Below are positions 25,097 through 33,591 of a stretch of DNA of 64,000 nucleotides, piece after piece. The stretch is taken from assembly GCA_031270865.1 (NCBI GenBank), contig JAISWI010000057.1, positions 1-64,000 of the forward strand, written 5' to 3'. Every line of letters starts with the position of its first letter. The stretch's first letter is position 1. The notes beneath the pieces are model-generated. The model was not told the DNA's origin. It saw only the letters and a list, made by a program, of their open reading frames with translations, and did not search any database. The position numbers were made by a program, and so were the translations under genes. Source of the stretch: Oscillospiraceae bacterium. Lineage in GTDB: Bacteria; Bacillota; Clostridia; Christensenellales; Aristaeellaceae.

Positions 25097-25876
25097 ATGG
25101 GCTCACCATTCCGCTTCGGCGCCCAACTGTACTCGGTGCGCGAGCGGTGCCAGACCCCGGACGGGTTCCGGAAAACCATGGGCGAGATCGCGGCGATCGG
25201 GTATAAGGGCGTGCAGGTCTCAGGCCAGGGCCGCGACATCGACCCGCGCGTGATCCGCGACGCGTGCGACAGGCATGGCCTTGAGATCGTGTGCACCCAC
25301 GTGCCTTTCGAAGACCTGCGCGACCATCTGGACAAAATTGTCCAAACCCACCAGATCTATGGCTGCGAATACCCGGGACTGGGCAGCATGCCCGGCAAGT
25401 ATTACGAGAACGGGCTGGCTAGCCTGGAGGTGTTCGCGGCGGAGCTAACCGCCATCGCGGATAAACTGGCCGCGCATGGCATGCGCTTACTGTATCATAA
25501 CCACGCGCACGAGTTCCAGCGTTTCGACGGGAAGCTGGCGTTCGACCTGCTGCGGGAGCGGTGCGGAGAAAACGTCCAGTTTGAGATCGACACGTTCTGG
25601 GTACAGTGCGGCGGCGGCGATCCGGTGAAATACCTGCGCGGGCGCAGCGCGGACATCGTGCACTTCAAGGATATGCTGGGCACGGCGAGGAACGGTAACA
25701 TGATCTGTACAGTAGGCAAGGGAAACCTGGACTGGCCCGCGATCATCCAGGCGTGCCGCGAGACGCGCGCGCGGTGGGCGATGGTGGAACAGGATAACGC
25801 CGCCGAGCTGGGCGACTCCATCCAGGCGATGGCCGACGCGTACGGCTTCCTGGTCTCGATGGGCGTGGACCCCTAG
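25097..25876 (+). CDS. Sugar phosphate isomerase/epimerase (xylose-isomerase-like TIM barrel)
   Basis: 259 residues after GGGGAGG. It is a COG1082-type fold with FRFGAQLYSVRERCQTPDGF at the first strand, LYHNHAHEFQRF, FEIDTFWVQCGG, VHFKDMLG and WAMVEQDNAAEL. The Glu/Asp/His positions form the divalent-metal site of the family. Members interconvert ketoses or epimerise sugar derivatives such as inosose. The neighbouring esterase, glycosidase and sugar importer suggest a role in plant-sugar catabolism. The substrate cannot be told. Confidence 0.85.
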   Translation: MGSPFRFGAQLYSVRERCQTPDGFRKTMGEIAAIGYKGVQVSGQGRDIDPRVIRDACDRHGLEIVCTHVPFEDLRDHLDKIVQTHQIYGCEYPGLGSMPGKYYENGLASLEVFAAELTAIADKLAAHGMRLLYHNHAHEFQRFDGKLAFDLLRERCGENVQFEIDTFWVQCGGGDPVKYLRGRSADIVHFKDMLGTARNGNMICTVGKGNLDWPAIIQACRETRARWAMVEQDNAAELGDSIQAMADAYGFLVSMGVDP

Positions 25877-25919
25877 AACGGCGGAACGGCGTGGGCCGAC
25901 ATGAAGCGAGGTGCTGCGA

Positions 25920-26711
25920 ATGGCGCTGATGCATATTGATTTCTTCTCAAACGTACTGGGCATGTCCATGAACATGGACGTAATAATCCCGCAGGAGACC
26001 CAGGGTCAGATAGGCATGGAGGGCAAGGGGTACGCCAGGCTCAAGACGCTGTACCTGCTGCACGGCATGTCGGACGACCACACGATCTGGCAGCGCAGGA
26101 CATCCATCGAGCGGTATGTCTCCGGGATGCCGCTGGCCGTGGTGATGCCCTCCACCCATTTGGGATGGTATACGGACATGAAGCATGGCCTCAACTATTG
26201 GACGTTTATATCAAAAGAACTGCCCGGGATATGCCGGGGGTTCTTCCCGCAATTGTCGGATAAGCGCGAGGATACCTACGCCGCCGGGCTGTCCATGGGC
26301 GGATACGGCGCGTTGAAGTGCGGGCTGCTCGCGCCTGAGACGTTCGGCGCGTGCGCCAGTCTCTCCGGCGCGGCGGACATGGCGCCCAGTGCCGGCCAGC
26401 ATGAGGCGAACCCGCTGTTCCGCAACGTGTTCGGCGATCCCGAATCCATCAGGGGCACGGACAACGACCTGCTGGCCGTCGCCGAACGCCTGACGGACAA
26501 ATCCACGCGCCCGCGCGTATACATGTGGTGCGGGACGGAGGACTTCCTCATCGAGGCTAACCACGCGATGCGCGACTGCCTGACCGCGCTGGGCTACGAC
26601 CTCACGTACGAGGAAAGCCCCGGCGACCACCAGTGGAAGTATTGGGATGAGAAGATCCAGCGCGTGTTGGAATGGCTGGACATACCATCGCAGCCGACGG
26701 GGTTTAGATAA
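25920..26711 (+). CDS. Tributyrin-esterase-like alpha/beta hydrolase
   Basis: 263 residues. I chose ATG 25920 over GTG 25911 because MALMHIDFFSNVLGMSMNMD is the usual start of this esterase family (COG0627). It has the oxyanion loop LYLLHGMSDDHT, the nucleophile elbow GLSMGGYGALK with the catalytic Ser, an acid Asp near WCGTEDFLIE and the base His in SPGDHQWKYW. It is cytoplasmic (no signal peptide). Such enzymes remove acetyl or feruloyl groups from imported oligosaccharides, which fits the neighbouring glycosidase. Confidence 0.87.
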   Translation: MALMHIDFFSNVLGMSMNMDVIIPQETQGQIGMEGKGYARLKTLYLLHGMSDDHTIWQRRTSIERYVSGMPLAVVMPSTHLGWYTDMKHGLNYWTFISKELPGICRGFFPQLSDKREDTYAAGLSMGGYGALKCGLLAPETFGACASLSGAADMAPSAGQHEANPLFRNVFGDPESIRGTDNDLLAVAERLTDKSTRPRVYMWCGTEDFLIEANHAMRDCLTALGYDLTYEESPGDHQWKYWDEKIQRVLEWLDIPSQPTGFR

Positions 26712-26725
26712 GAATGGAAACATAA

Positions 26726-26758
26726 CGGATTGCCCCGTCGCGATGGCGGGGCAATCCG
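26726..26758. terminator. Bidirectional terminator between convergent genes
   Basis: CGGATTGCCCCG (26726-26737) pairs perfectly with CGGGGCAATCCG (26747-26758). It serves the esterase gene and the glycosidase operon running towards it. Confidence 0.75.
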
Positions 26759-26774
26759 CAGTGGCTTGCGCCTC

Positions 26775-27848
26775 TTAGATGATCTCCAGATAATCCTTCC
26801 CCGGCAGCGGCTTCAGCGGCTTGCCGGGCAGCGTCTGGTACCAGTACGCCACCGAGGATATGTCGTCCTGGAGCGGCAGGTACTTCCCGCCCTTGCGCCA
26901 TCCCAGCGCCTGGACCGTCACCTTCAGATCCTTCGTGAAACGCGCGGGGTCCACGATGTGCCAGCGGTACATGCCGAACCGCTGCTGCGACTCGTACAGC
27001 CCGTCGGGTTTCAACACCTGGTGCAGTCCGGAATACGGCGTTGAGAACCTGACATACTCGCCGTTCACGTCGAAGTTGTACGAGCCGCAGAAGTAATCCT
27101 CCAGCCCCGTGCCGCAGATGGTGGGCCACTCGTCGCCATCCATGTAGAACTTGACCTCGCCCTCGCCCCACCAGCCCGCGTTGTTCACGCCCCAGGCCAG
27201 GTATGTCCCCACATACTGGCCCTGCCCCTTAACGCCGTCCAGGATGGTGTAAGCCTCCTTATACGGCTGCGGGTTCACGCGACGGAAGCTGGCGTGGAAG
27301 TACGCGCAGTCGTCCGGAACGTCGGTCAGCGTATAGTTGACCTGGTAGAACAGCGTCATCCGCTCGTTCGATATGTTCTCCAGCGTGATGAGGCAGCGCT
27401 TGCGGAACGGCATCTCCCAATAGCAGTTAAGCCCGCTGCGAGGGTTCGCGCACACCGCCAGCGAGGACAGCTGCGCGTATTTGCCCCACCCGCTGGCGAA
27501 GAAGTCTCCTACCGGGCACTCGATCGACGGATGCGCCTGGCCGTCCCAGTACACGCGCAGGATGCTGAACCGCCAGTCGCCCGTCGGCGTCATCCATATC
27601 TGCTGGATCGCGCCGGGGCCTTCGATATCCGCGACCGTGAACGCCTGCCCCGCCTCGATCCGTACGCATGGCGAGGTTTTCCAGCCCTGTCCCAGGTCCG
27701 CGGCCGCGCTCCATGACGCGCCCTCTGTCGTGGCCATGCCGCCCTTGCCCTTCGCCCCGGCCATGTTCTCCGCCGAGATCGAGCGCGACAGCGCGTTCGA
27801 GAGGCGTGACAGGTTGCTAAGGTTCATGCCCAAGCCGTTGAATGACAT
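26775..27848 (-). CDS. DUF2961 / GH172-family glycoside hydrolase
   Basis: 357 residues. The start at 27848 (MSFNGLGMNLSNLSRLSNAL) follows AAAGGGAAA. Landmarks of DUF2961 are present: GPGAIQQIWMTPTGDWRFSI, LRVYWDGQAHPSIECPVGDF, GEGEVKFYMDGDEWPTICGT and GLEDYFCGSYNFD. Characterised GH172 enzymes include difructose-dianhydride synthases and D-arabino- or fructofuranosidases acting through a hexamer of double jelly-rolls. There is no signal peptide, so it acts on imported sugars. It lies downstream of the sugar importer but has its own promoter. Confidence 0.85.
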   Translation of the reverse strand: MSFNGLGMNLSNLSRLSNALSRSISAENMAGAKGKGGMATTEGASWSAAADLGQGWKTSPCVRIEAGQAFTVADIEGPGAIQQIWMTPTGDWRFSILRVYWDGQAHPSIECPVGDFFASGWGKYAQLSSLAVCANPRSGLNCYWEMPFRKRCLITLENISNERMTLFYQVNYTLTDVPDDCAYFHASFRRVNPQPYKEAYTILDGVKGQGQYVGTYLAWGVNNAGWWGEGEVKFYMDGDEWPTICGTGLEDYFCGSYNFDVNGEYVRFSTPYSGLHQVLKPDGLYESQQRFGMYRWHIVDPARFTKDLKVTVQALGWRKGGKYLPLQDDISSVAYWYQTLPGKPLKPLPGKDYLEII

Positions 27849-27899
27849 AACTATATGTTTCCCTTTCCGTAAGTAATCGCGGCCAGCGCGGTGGTTGTT

Positions 27900-27933
27900 G
27901 GTATGATTATACCACATCCGCCGCGCGGCGCAA
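27900..27933 (-). promoter_or_regulatory. Promoter and palindromic operator before the GH172 gene
   Basis: On the minus strand TTGCGC, 16 nt and TATAAT. The palindrome GGTATGATTATACC (27900-27913) overlaps the -10, a likely repressor site. The LacI protein of this locus is a candidate binder. Confidence 0.55.
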
Positions 27934-27957
27934 CACTTCCGGCGCGGTCACGCCTGC

Positions 27958-28872
27958 TTAACCCTTCAGGCTTCCCAGCGTAAGCCCCTTGATGAAATAC
28001 TTCTGCAGGAACGGGTAGATGGCCAGCACCGGGGTTGTCGCTATCATGATCTGCGCGGCCTGGTAAGTCTTGCTGCTGATCTTGCTCATAAGCTCGATCT
28101 GCTGCTGGTTGAGCAGCGTGAAGTCCGGCTGGATGATCACCCCGCGCAGGTAGGTTTGCAGCGGCTGGTTGACCTGTTTATCCATGTATATCAGTCCGCT
28201 GAACCACTCGTTCCAGTGCCCGACCGTGTCGAATATGGTCAGCGTGGCCAGCGCTGGCAGCGCCAGCGGCAGGTAGATATACCATAATATCTTTGGCTGG
28301 GGAGCGCCGTCTATCAGCGCGGACTCCTCCAGATCTTTGGGCGTCTGCCGGAAGAAGTTCAGCAGTATCGTCATGTTGAACGGCTTGACCGCGCCGGGGA
28401 TCACCAATGCCCACAGCGTGTTGCGCAGTCCCGTCGCGTTGACGACCAGGTAGGAAGGGATCATCCCGCCGCCGACGAACATCGTCGTCACGAATATCCA
28501 CGCGAGTATTGTCCGGCCCGGCATCTCGCGGTTTGTCTTGGACAGCGGGTACGCGGCGAGCGTCACCAGCAGCGTATCGACGCTGACGCCCAGTAACACG
28601 CGGCGGACTGTCACCCCAAACGCGCTGATGAATACCGGGTTTTGCGTCGCGTACTGGTACGAGTTCAGCGACAGGTCCACCGGCCAGAACCCGACGCGGC
28701 CCGCGGTCGCCGCCTGCGACGAGCTGAGCGACACCGCCAGTATGTGGACGAACGGCGCGAGGCACAGCAGCGCCAGCAGCGATAGGATCGCGCCGTTGCA
28801 TATCTCAAAGGCTCGCTCGCCCGCGCTCTTTCGAATCCCACGGCGGGCGCTGGCGGTTGGTTCCACTGTCAT
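27958..28872 (-). CDS. Carbohydrate ABC permease, LplC/YtcP type
   Basis: 304 residues after AGGAGG. It has six hydrophobic segments and the MalG-type EAA loop (DLEESALIDGAPQPKILWYI) that docks the ATPase. The C-terminus ends in the family pattern YFIKGLTLGSLKG. It works with the LplB-type permease and the binding protein upstream. No cognate ATPase gene lies in the operon, as usual in Firmicutes, where one MsmX-like ATPase serves many sugar importers. The likely cargo is an oligosaccharide processed by the GH172 enzyme. Confidence 0.9.
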   Translation of the reverse strand: MTVEPTASARRGIRKSAGERAFEICNGAILSLLALLCLAPFVHILAVSLSSSQAATAGRVGFWPVDLSLNSYQYATQNPVFISAFGVTVRRVLLGVSVDTLLVTLAAYPLSKTNREMPGRTILAWIFVTTMFVGGGMIPSYLVVNATGLRNTLWALVIPGAVKPFNMTILLNFFRQTPKDLEESALIDGAPQPKILWYIYLPLALPALATLTIFDTVGHWNEWFSGLIYMDKQVNQPLQTYLRGVIIQPDFTLLNQQQIELMSKISSKTYQAAQIMIATTPVLAIYPFLQKYFIKGLTLGSLKG

Positions 28873-28884
28873 AGCGCCAGCCTC

Positions 28885-29805
28885 CTAAAAGATCCGGTAG
28901 TCCGCGAACTTATACGCCGCGTAGTACGATCCCGATACCAGCGCCAGCGACACGCCCGACTTGATCAGCCCGACAGCCGTCGCCGTGTCGTACTGCGCGT
29001 TGACCATGCCGATCCGGTATGTGAAGGTATCCAATATATCCCCAGTCCTGTAAACCATCGGATTGTACAGGTTGAACACCTGGTCGAACCCCGCGTTCAT
29101 CAACCCGCCCAAGGATAGTATGAACATCAGAACGAGTATGCTGGTCATGCCCGGCAGCGTGATATGCCGGACGCGCCTGGCGCGGCCCGCGCCGTCGATC
29201 GCCGCGGCCTCGTACAGCGACGGGTCGATGCTTGTCAGCGCGGCCATATACACGATCGTGCCGTAGCCGAATTCCTTCCAGACGTCCGTGACCACCATAA
29301 CGCCGGGGAATATATCCGGATCGCCCAGGAAGTATATGGGTTTCATGCCCATGGCCTTGATGATCTCGTTCACCGCGCCGTCGGTCGGCGAGAGTATGCT
29401 GATGAACACGCCGCTCAGGGCCACCCATGACACGAAGTACGGCAGGTACGCCAGGGTTTGTACGGCGCGCTTGAACGGGACAGAGCGAACCTCGTTGAGC
29501 AGTATCGCCACCGTCACCGGAACGATGAAGCGGAACGCCAGCTTCATCACCGACAGCGAGACCGTATTGGTTATGACGCGCTTGAAGTTGGGATTCTTGA
29601 ACAGATAGCGGAACTTGGCCAGCCCTGCCCATGGCGAGCCCATGACGCCCCGGGCGATGTCATACTCCTTAAACGCGATGGACAGGCCGAACAGCGGGCC
29701 ATACGCGTATACCAGTATAAGTATAAGCGACGGCGCCAGCATGACATACAGCCACGGGTCGACGAAACGCCTGGGCCTGCGGGGTGGGGAAACTGATCGT
29801 GTCAT
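28885..29805 (-). CDS. Carbohydrate ABC permease, LplB/YteP type
   Basis: 306 residues. The start at 29805 (MTRSVSPPRRPRRF) is preceded by GGAG; an in-frame ATG at 29841 is less likely. Six membrane segments are seen, with the EAA loop YEAAAIDGAGRARRVRHITL. It has the LplB-type C-terminus with SLALVSGSYYAAYKFADYRIF. Twelve bases separate it from the LplC-type gene. It forms the second half of the heterodimeric channel. Confidence 0.9.
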   Translation of the reverse strand: MTRSVSPPRRPRRFVDPWLYVMLAPSLILILVYAYGPLFGLSIAFKEYDIARGVMGSPWAGLAKFRYLFKNPNFKRVITNTVSLSVMKLAFRFIVPVTVAILLNEVRSVPFKRAVQTLAYLPYFVSWVALSGVFISILSPTDGAVNEIIKAMGMKPIYFLGDPDIFPGVMVVTDVWKEFGYGTIVYMAALTSIDPSLYEAAAIDGAGRARRVRHITLPGMTSILVLMFILSLGGLMNAGFDQVFNLYNPMVYRTGDILDTFTYRIGMVNAQYDTATAVGLIKSGVSLALVSGSYYAAYKFADYRIF

Positions 29806-29865
29806 GTCGTCGCGCTCCATTATCTTGTAAGGTATGTCCAAACGTCCCTAATCCCGGGGTAGGCT

Positions 29866-29891
29866 GGGAGGGGGACGCGAGTCCCCTTCCC
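29866..29891 (-). terminator. Stem-loop between binding-protein and permease genes
   Basis: GGGAGGGGGAC (29866-29876) pairs with GTCCCCTTCCC (29881-29891) around GCGA. It lacks a U-run. It probably limits read-through so that binding protein exceeds permease. Confidence 0.55.
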
Positions 29892-29908
29892 AAAGCGGCG
29901 CGGCGGCT

Positions 29909-31582
29909 TTATTTAGCTTTGTGCCACTCGTTGATCTCTTTGATGATGTCTTCGCCGCCCAGCGCCAGCCACGTCTCGACAAACTCGTCGAAGTCCTCGA
30001 TCGGGCGGGCCCCGGCTATAATCTGCGTCACGTACTCATTCTCCATCGACGTTAGGCTGCCCCATTCCTTGACCATCGTGTCGGTGAAGTAGCCGTACGT
30101 CTGGTTGTATACCAGGCTGCCGTCCGCGATGTACCGGTTCATAATCGCGAACGTGGAGTCCGGTCCGTACCAGCTTAGCCACGCGTTCCAGTCGTTGCCG
30201 CTGGGCTGTTCGCCGGCTTCAACCTTGTCAAACCATTTCTTGACGTTGGCGTATTGGGTCTCGTCATGCGCCGTGGTCAGGCTGGAGAGGTCGCCGGTAT
30301 CGATGGCGGCGGTCACATGCGGCTGGGTGTTGAAGTTGAGCATCGGGTCGTTGTAGTAAACGTACAGCGGGTTGAGCATATGGTAGCCGAAACCGTGCTC
30401 GATCTCCGGCGGGTCGCTGTGGTAGGCGTACGGCTCCGCGTACAGCGGGTCGTTGGTCTTGGCGACGCTGAAGTTCAGCCACTTGAACAGCAGCTCGGGA
30501 TGCTCGTACCCGGCCCGGACCACCACATGCGCCCCCTTGATGTCGGGGACCTGAGTCTTAACGGGCGTGTCGATGGTCTCGGACATGAGCAGCGGGTACA
30601 CATGCCAGTCCACCTTGTCGGTATCATACAGCGTGTTGAGCGGCCAGCTTGACAGCCATGAGTTGCCGATGATCACGCCGATCTTGTTCGTGGTCAGCTG
30701 TTCGCCGACCTTGCCGCCGTCAAGCGACGCGAACGCCGGATCAATATATCCATCCTTGTACAGGTCCGCGTAAATCTCAATGGCTTTCCTGAATTCCGGC
30801 TGGATCGAGCCATACTTAAGCCCGCCCTCGCCGTCGTCTATCCAGATTCGCGGGAACGCCCCGTACGCGTTGGCCACGCCCTGGATGTCGCACATGCCGT
30901 CGCCTATGACCGCCTTGAAGAACGGCATGCCCACGCGGTTATCGGGGTCCGCGTCCTTGAACGCCTTTGCGATCGATAACACGTCCTCCATCGTCTTTGG
31001 TTCTTCAAGCCCCAGCTCCTCCAGCCAGTCGGCGCGTATCCATACAAGGCGTACCTGCTGCATGCTGGCGCCTTCGGCGGGCATGCCCATCCGCTTGCCG
31101 TCCAGAACGCCCCAGCTGAGCGACTGCCCGCCGTCCTTCATCAGGTTCTCCTGGATGACGGGGTAGGCGTATTCCTCGTACAGCCCGGTCAGGTCGGCCA
31201 GCTTGCCCGCGTTGTACAGCTTCATGAACTGCGCGTAGTTAGCTGTCAGGATGATGTCGGGCAGGTCGTTCGAGGCGATCGCGAGGTTCAGCTTGGTCTC
31301 GTAGTCGCTGCCGCCGGGCGCTTCCCACACGACGTCGACGTTGATGTTAAGCTGTTCAAGCAGCCCGCGCGTCCAGACGTTGTGGGAATAGCTGTCCCCC
31401 TCGGGGAACGTCTGCGCGATGTTGACGCTCGCGCCGATCCTGGCCGTCACGGGTTCTTCGTACGGCTTGAACCACGGCGTGTCCGCCGGAAGGGGATTGG
31501 GGCCTTGCGCGAAGGCGAGTCCGGCCGCCGCGAGCGTCGTCAGCGCGACTGCCAAGGCTGCCAGCCTTTTTGTCAGCCTCAT
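29909..31582 (-). CDS. LplA-type extracellular sugar-binding protein
   Basis: 557 residues. The start at 31582 follows GGGAGG. The signal peptide (residues ~1-24, LTTLAAAGLAFA) has no lipobox Cys, unusual for a Firmicute binding protein, so it may be released or held by its uncleaved signal. The length and motifs (VDVVWEAPGGSDYETKLNLA, YAQFMKLYNAGKLADLTGLY, GVLDGKRMGMPAEG) place it with the long LplA/YtcQ class. It is first in the importer operon, divergent from the LacI regulator. Confidence 0.88.
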   Translation of the reverse strand: MRLTKRLAALAVALTTLAAAGLAFAQGPNPLPADTPWFKPYEEPVTARIGASVNIAQTFPEGDSYSHNVWTRGLLEQLNINVDVVWEAPGGSDYETKLNLAIASNDLPDIILTANYAQFMKLYNAGKLADLTGLYEEYAYPVIQENLMKDGGQSLSWGVLDGKRMGMPAEGASMQQVRLVWIRADWLEELGLEEPKTMEDVLSIAKAFKDADPDNRVGMPFFKAVIGDGMCDIQGVANAYGAFPRIWIDDGEGGLKYGSIQPEFRKAIEIYADLYKDGYIDPAFASLDGGKVGEQLTTNKIGVIIGNSWLSSWPLNTLYDTDKVDWHVYPLLMSETIDTPVKTQVPDIKGAHVVVRAGYEHPELLFKWLNFSVAKTNDPLYAEPYAYHSDPPEIEHGFGYHMLNPLYVYYNDPMLNFNTQPHVTAAIDTGDLSSLTTAHDETQYANVKKWFDKVEAGEQPSGNDWNAWLSWYGPDSTFAIMNRYIADGSLVYNQTYGYFTDTMVKEWGSLTSMENEYVTQIIAGARPIEDFDEFVETWLALGGEDIIKEINEWHKAK

Positions 31583-31619
31583 GGTGAATACCTCCCAAAT
31601 CAGGATTCGGTTTATGGAT

Positions 31620-31648
31620 ATGCTAACATTTAACTGCGACTTTGTCAA
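31620..31648 (-). promoter_or_regulatory. Promoter of the LplABC-like operon
   Basis: On the minus strand TTGACA (31648-31643), a 17-nt spacer and TAGCAT (31625-31620), 38 bp before the start codon. Confidence 0.7.
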
Positions 31649-31691
31649 GCGTTTTATTTGCGTATTACTGTGATAAAATCGCCGTCGCCGC

Positions 31692-31720
31692 TTGACAGAA
31701 TCACATGATTGGATTACAAT
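31692..31720 (+). promoter_or_regulatory. Consensus promoter of the LacI-type gene, predicting a leaderless mRNA
   Basis: TTGACA (31692-31697), 17 nt and TACAAT (31715-31720). The ATG begins at 31727, six bases after the -10, where transcription itself should start. No ribosome binding site precedes it. Confidence 0.7.
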
Positions 31721-31726
31721 CTATAC

Positions 31727-32770
31727 ATGGCTAATAATCGTCCGACGATGCAGGACATCGCCAACCAGCTGGGGGTCTCAAAGAATTCCGTCTACCTCGC
31801 GCTTAACGCGAAGCCGGGCGTCAGCGCGGCGCTGCGAGAGAGGACGCTGGAGGCCGCGCGGGGCATGGGCTACGGTGTGTTCACCGAACGCGAGATAGAG
31901 CGCAAGAGCCGCTGCGTGATCCTTGTGATACCTGAATACCTGCAAAACGACGTGTTCTTCTACGCCGACATCGTCTGGTCCATCGATACCGAGGCGGCGA
32001 GGTTGGGCCTGGTCGTCATCAAGCGCGCGGTGACACAGGCCGAGCGCGGCGGCCTGATAATGCCCGCGCTGCCCGCGGACATGGCCGTCGTCGGCTTCCT
32101 GGTGATAGGCGTGCTGAGCGAGGCGTACGTGTCGGGGCTGTACCAAACCGCGCTGCCCGTCCTGTCGGTGGATATCCCGTACTATGACGCGCCGGTGGGG
32201 TGCGTGTGCACGGCGAACCACGCCGGGGGCTACGCGGCGGCGCGGTACCTGATACAGAAAGGCCACAGGAGAATAGGCTTCGTCGGCCCGGTGTACGCGG
32301 CGCGCAGCGTATACGAGCGGTGGAGCGGTTTCCGCCAGGCGATGGAGGAGTCGGGGCTCGCGGCGGACGCGCCGTATAACATCATCGGCCAGCCGGGGCG
32401 GTTCGAGCTGTTCGACACGCAGGAGGCGCTGCAGCCGCTGTTCAACCGGGTGGACACATACCCCAGCGCGTGGTTCTGCGCCGGGGACCGCATCGCGCTG
32501 ACCACGATGAACCTGCTGACGCTGAAGGGACTGCGCGTGCCGGGCGACGTGTCCGTCATGGGTTTCGACGACCTGTCGGTAGCCCAGATGGTCCTGCCGA
32601 AACTGACGACGATGCGTGTCCGGCGGAGGCATATGGGCCAGCTGGCGGTGCAGCAGCTTCTGCGCTGCGCGGAGCAGCGCCAGACATTGACCTACATCGC
32701 CCTGCCGTGTACACTGGTGGAGCGTGACTCGGTAAAAACCCTGGACAAGGCGGCGGATGAGGCATCGTGA
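31727..32770 (+). CDS. LacI-family transcriptional regulator
   Basis: 347 residues. The helix-turn-helix is TMQDIANQLGVSKNSVYLAL (residues ~7-26). The hinge differs from the usual, followed by a periplasmic-binding-like effector domain (GGYAAARYLIQKGHRRIGFV, SAWFCAGDRIALTTMN, VSVMGFDDLSVAQM). Start ATG 31727 is chosen because the domain begins there and the promoter places the transcript start at that base; an in-frame TTG at 31709 would lie inside the promoter. It probably represses the divergent importer and GH172 gene. It overlaps the methyltransferase gene (GTGA). Confidence 0.88.
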   Translation: MANNRPTMQDIANQLGVSKNSVYLALNAKPGVSAALRERTLEAARGMGYGVFTEREIERKSRCVILVIPEYLQNDVFFYADIVWSIDTEAARLGLVVIKRAVTQAERGGLIMPALPADMAVVGFLVIGVLSEAYVSGLYQTALPVLSVDIPYYDAPVGCVCTANHAGGYAAARYLIQKGHRRIGFVGPVYAARSVYERWSGFRQAMEESGLAADAPYNIIGQPGRFELFDTQEALQPLFNRVDTYPSAWFCAGDRIALTTMNLLTLKGLRVPGDVSVMGFDDLSVAQMVLPKLTTMRVRRRHMGQLAVQQLLRCAEQRQTLTYIALPCTLVERDSVKTLDKAADEAS

Positions 32771-33591
32771 CGCGTCACATACACTCGCGGAACGCGGATT
32801 ACCAGATACTGCTGGCGCTTAAGGCGAACCGCCTGAAACGCCATCGTGTCGGCGCGTTCATCGTCGAGGGCGTGCGCAACATCAACCAGGCCGTCGAGCG
32901 CGGCTGGCATGTCGCCGGGTGGATATACTGCCGGGGGCGCGCGCTGTCCGGCTGGGCCGCCGGGCTGATCGGGTCCATCAAAACCGATGGCGACTATATA
33001 CTGGACGCCCCGCTGATGGCCGAGCTGAGCGGCAAGGACGATACCTCCGAACTCCTTGCGCTGGTGTCGCTCCGGCCCGACGAACCCGACCTCGCCGCGC
33101 TTTGCGGCCAACCGCTTACGCTGCTGTTCGACCGCCCGTCGAATCACGGCAACCTAGGCTCGCTGATGCGCTCATGCGACGCGTTCGGCGTGTCCAGCCT
33201 GATAATCGCCGGGCGCGCGGTGGACGCGTACGACCCGGGCGTGATCGCCGCGTCGATGGGATCATTCTTCAGCGTGAGACGCGCGCGGGCCGGGAGCATG
33301 GAGGCCGTCGAATCCATCATAGCGAGCCTGCGCGGGAACCAACCGGGCTTCCAGACCGTCGGCGCTACCGCCCGGCCCGAAACCCCTATAGACAGAGTGG
33401 ACTTCACGCGCCCCACGCTGCTGATGATAGGGAATGAGACCGACGGGCTGGCCCGCGGTCTCAAAGAACGGTGCGATGTATTGGCGACTATCCCCATGTC
33501 CGGCCAGTCGTCGGCCTCGTCGCTTAACGCGGCGTGCGCGGCCACCGCCATCCTCTACGAGGCCGCGCGTCAGAACCGCAAGCCGGATTAG
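32767..33591 (+). CDS. SpoU/TrmH-family RNA 2'-O-methyltransferase
   Basis: 274 residues from GTG 32767, overlapping the LacI stop. It has an N-terminal substrate-binding segment, then the SPOUT knot motifs: motif 1 FDRPSNHGNLGSLMRSCDAF, motif 2 TLLMIGNETDGLARGL and motif 3 MSGQSSASSLNAACAATAIL. These enzymes methylate riboses in 23S rRNA or tRNA using S-adenosylmethionine. Its coupling to a sugar regulator looks incidental. It ends directly against the convergent ABC exporter gene with no gap. Confidence 0.88.
   Translation: MTRHIHSRNADYQILLALKANRLKRHRVGAFIVEGVRNINQAVERGWHVAGWIYCRGRALSGWAAGLIGSIKTDGDYILDAPLMAELSGKDDTSELLALVSLRPDEPDLAALCGQPLTLLFDRPSNHGNLGSLMRSCDAFGVSSLIIAGRAVDAYDPGVIAASMGSFFSVRRARAGSMEAVESIIASLRGNQPGFQTVGATARPETPIDRVDFTRPTLLMIGNETDGLARGLKERCDVLATIPMSGQSSASSLNAACAATAILYEAARQNRKPD

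Noticed and set aside
23800..25335. Extended form of the Cys-rich secreted protein
   Set aside because: The N-terminal ~129 codons overlap the divergent epimerase gene and pass through the promoter; the start at 24948 has GGAGG and a signal peptide.
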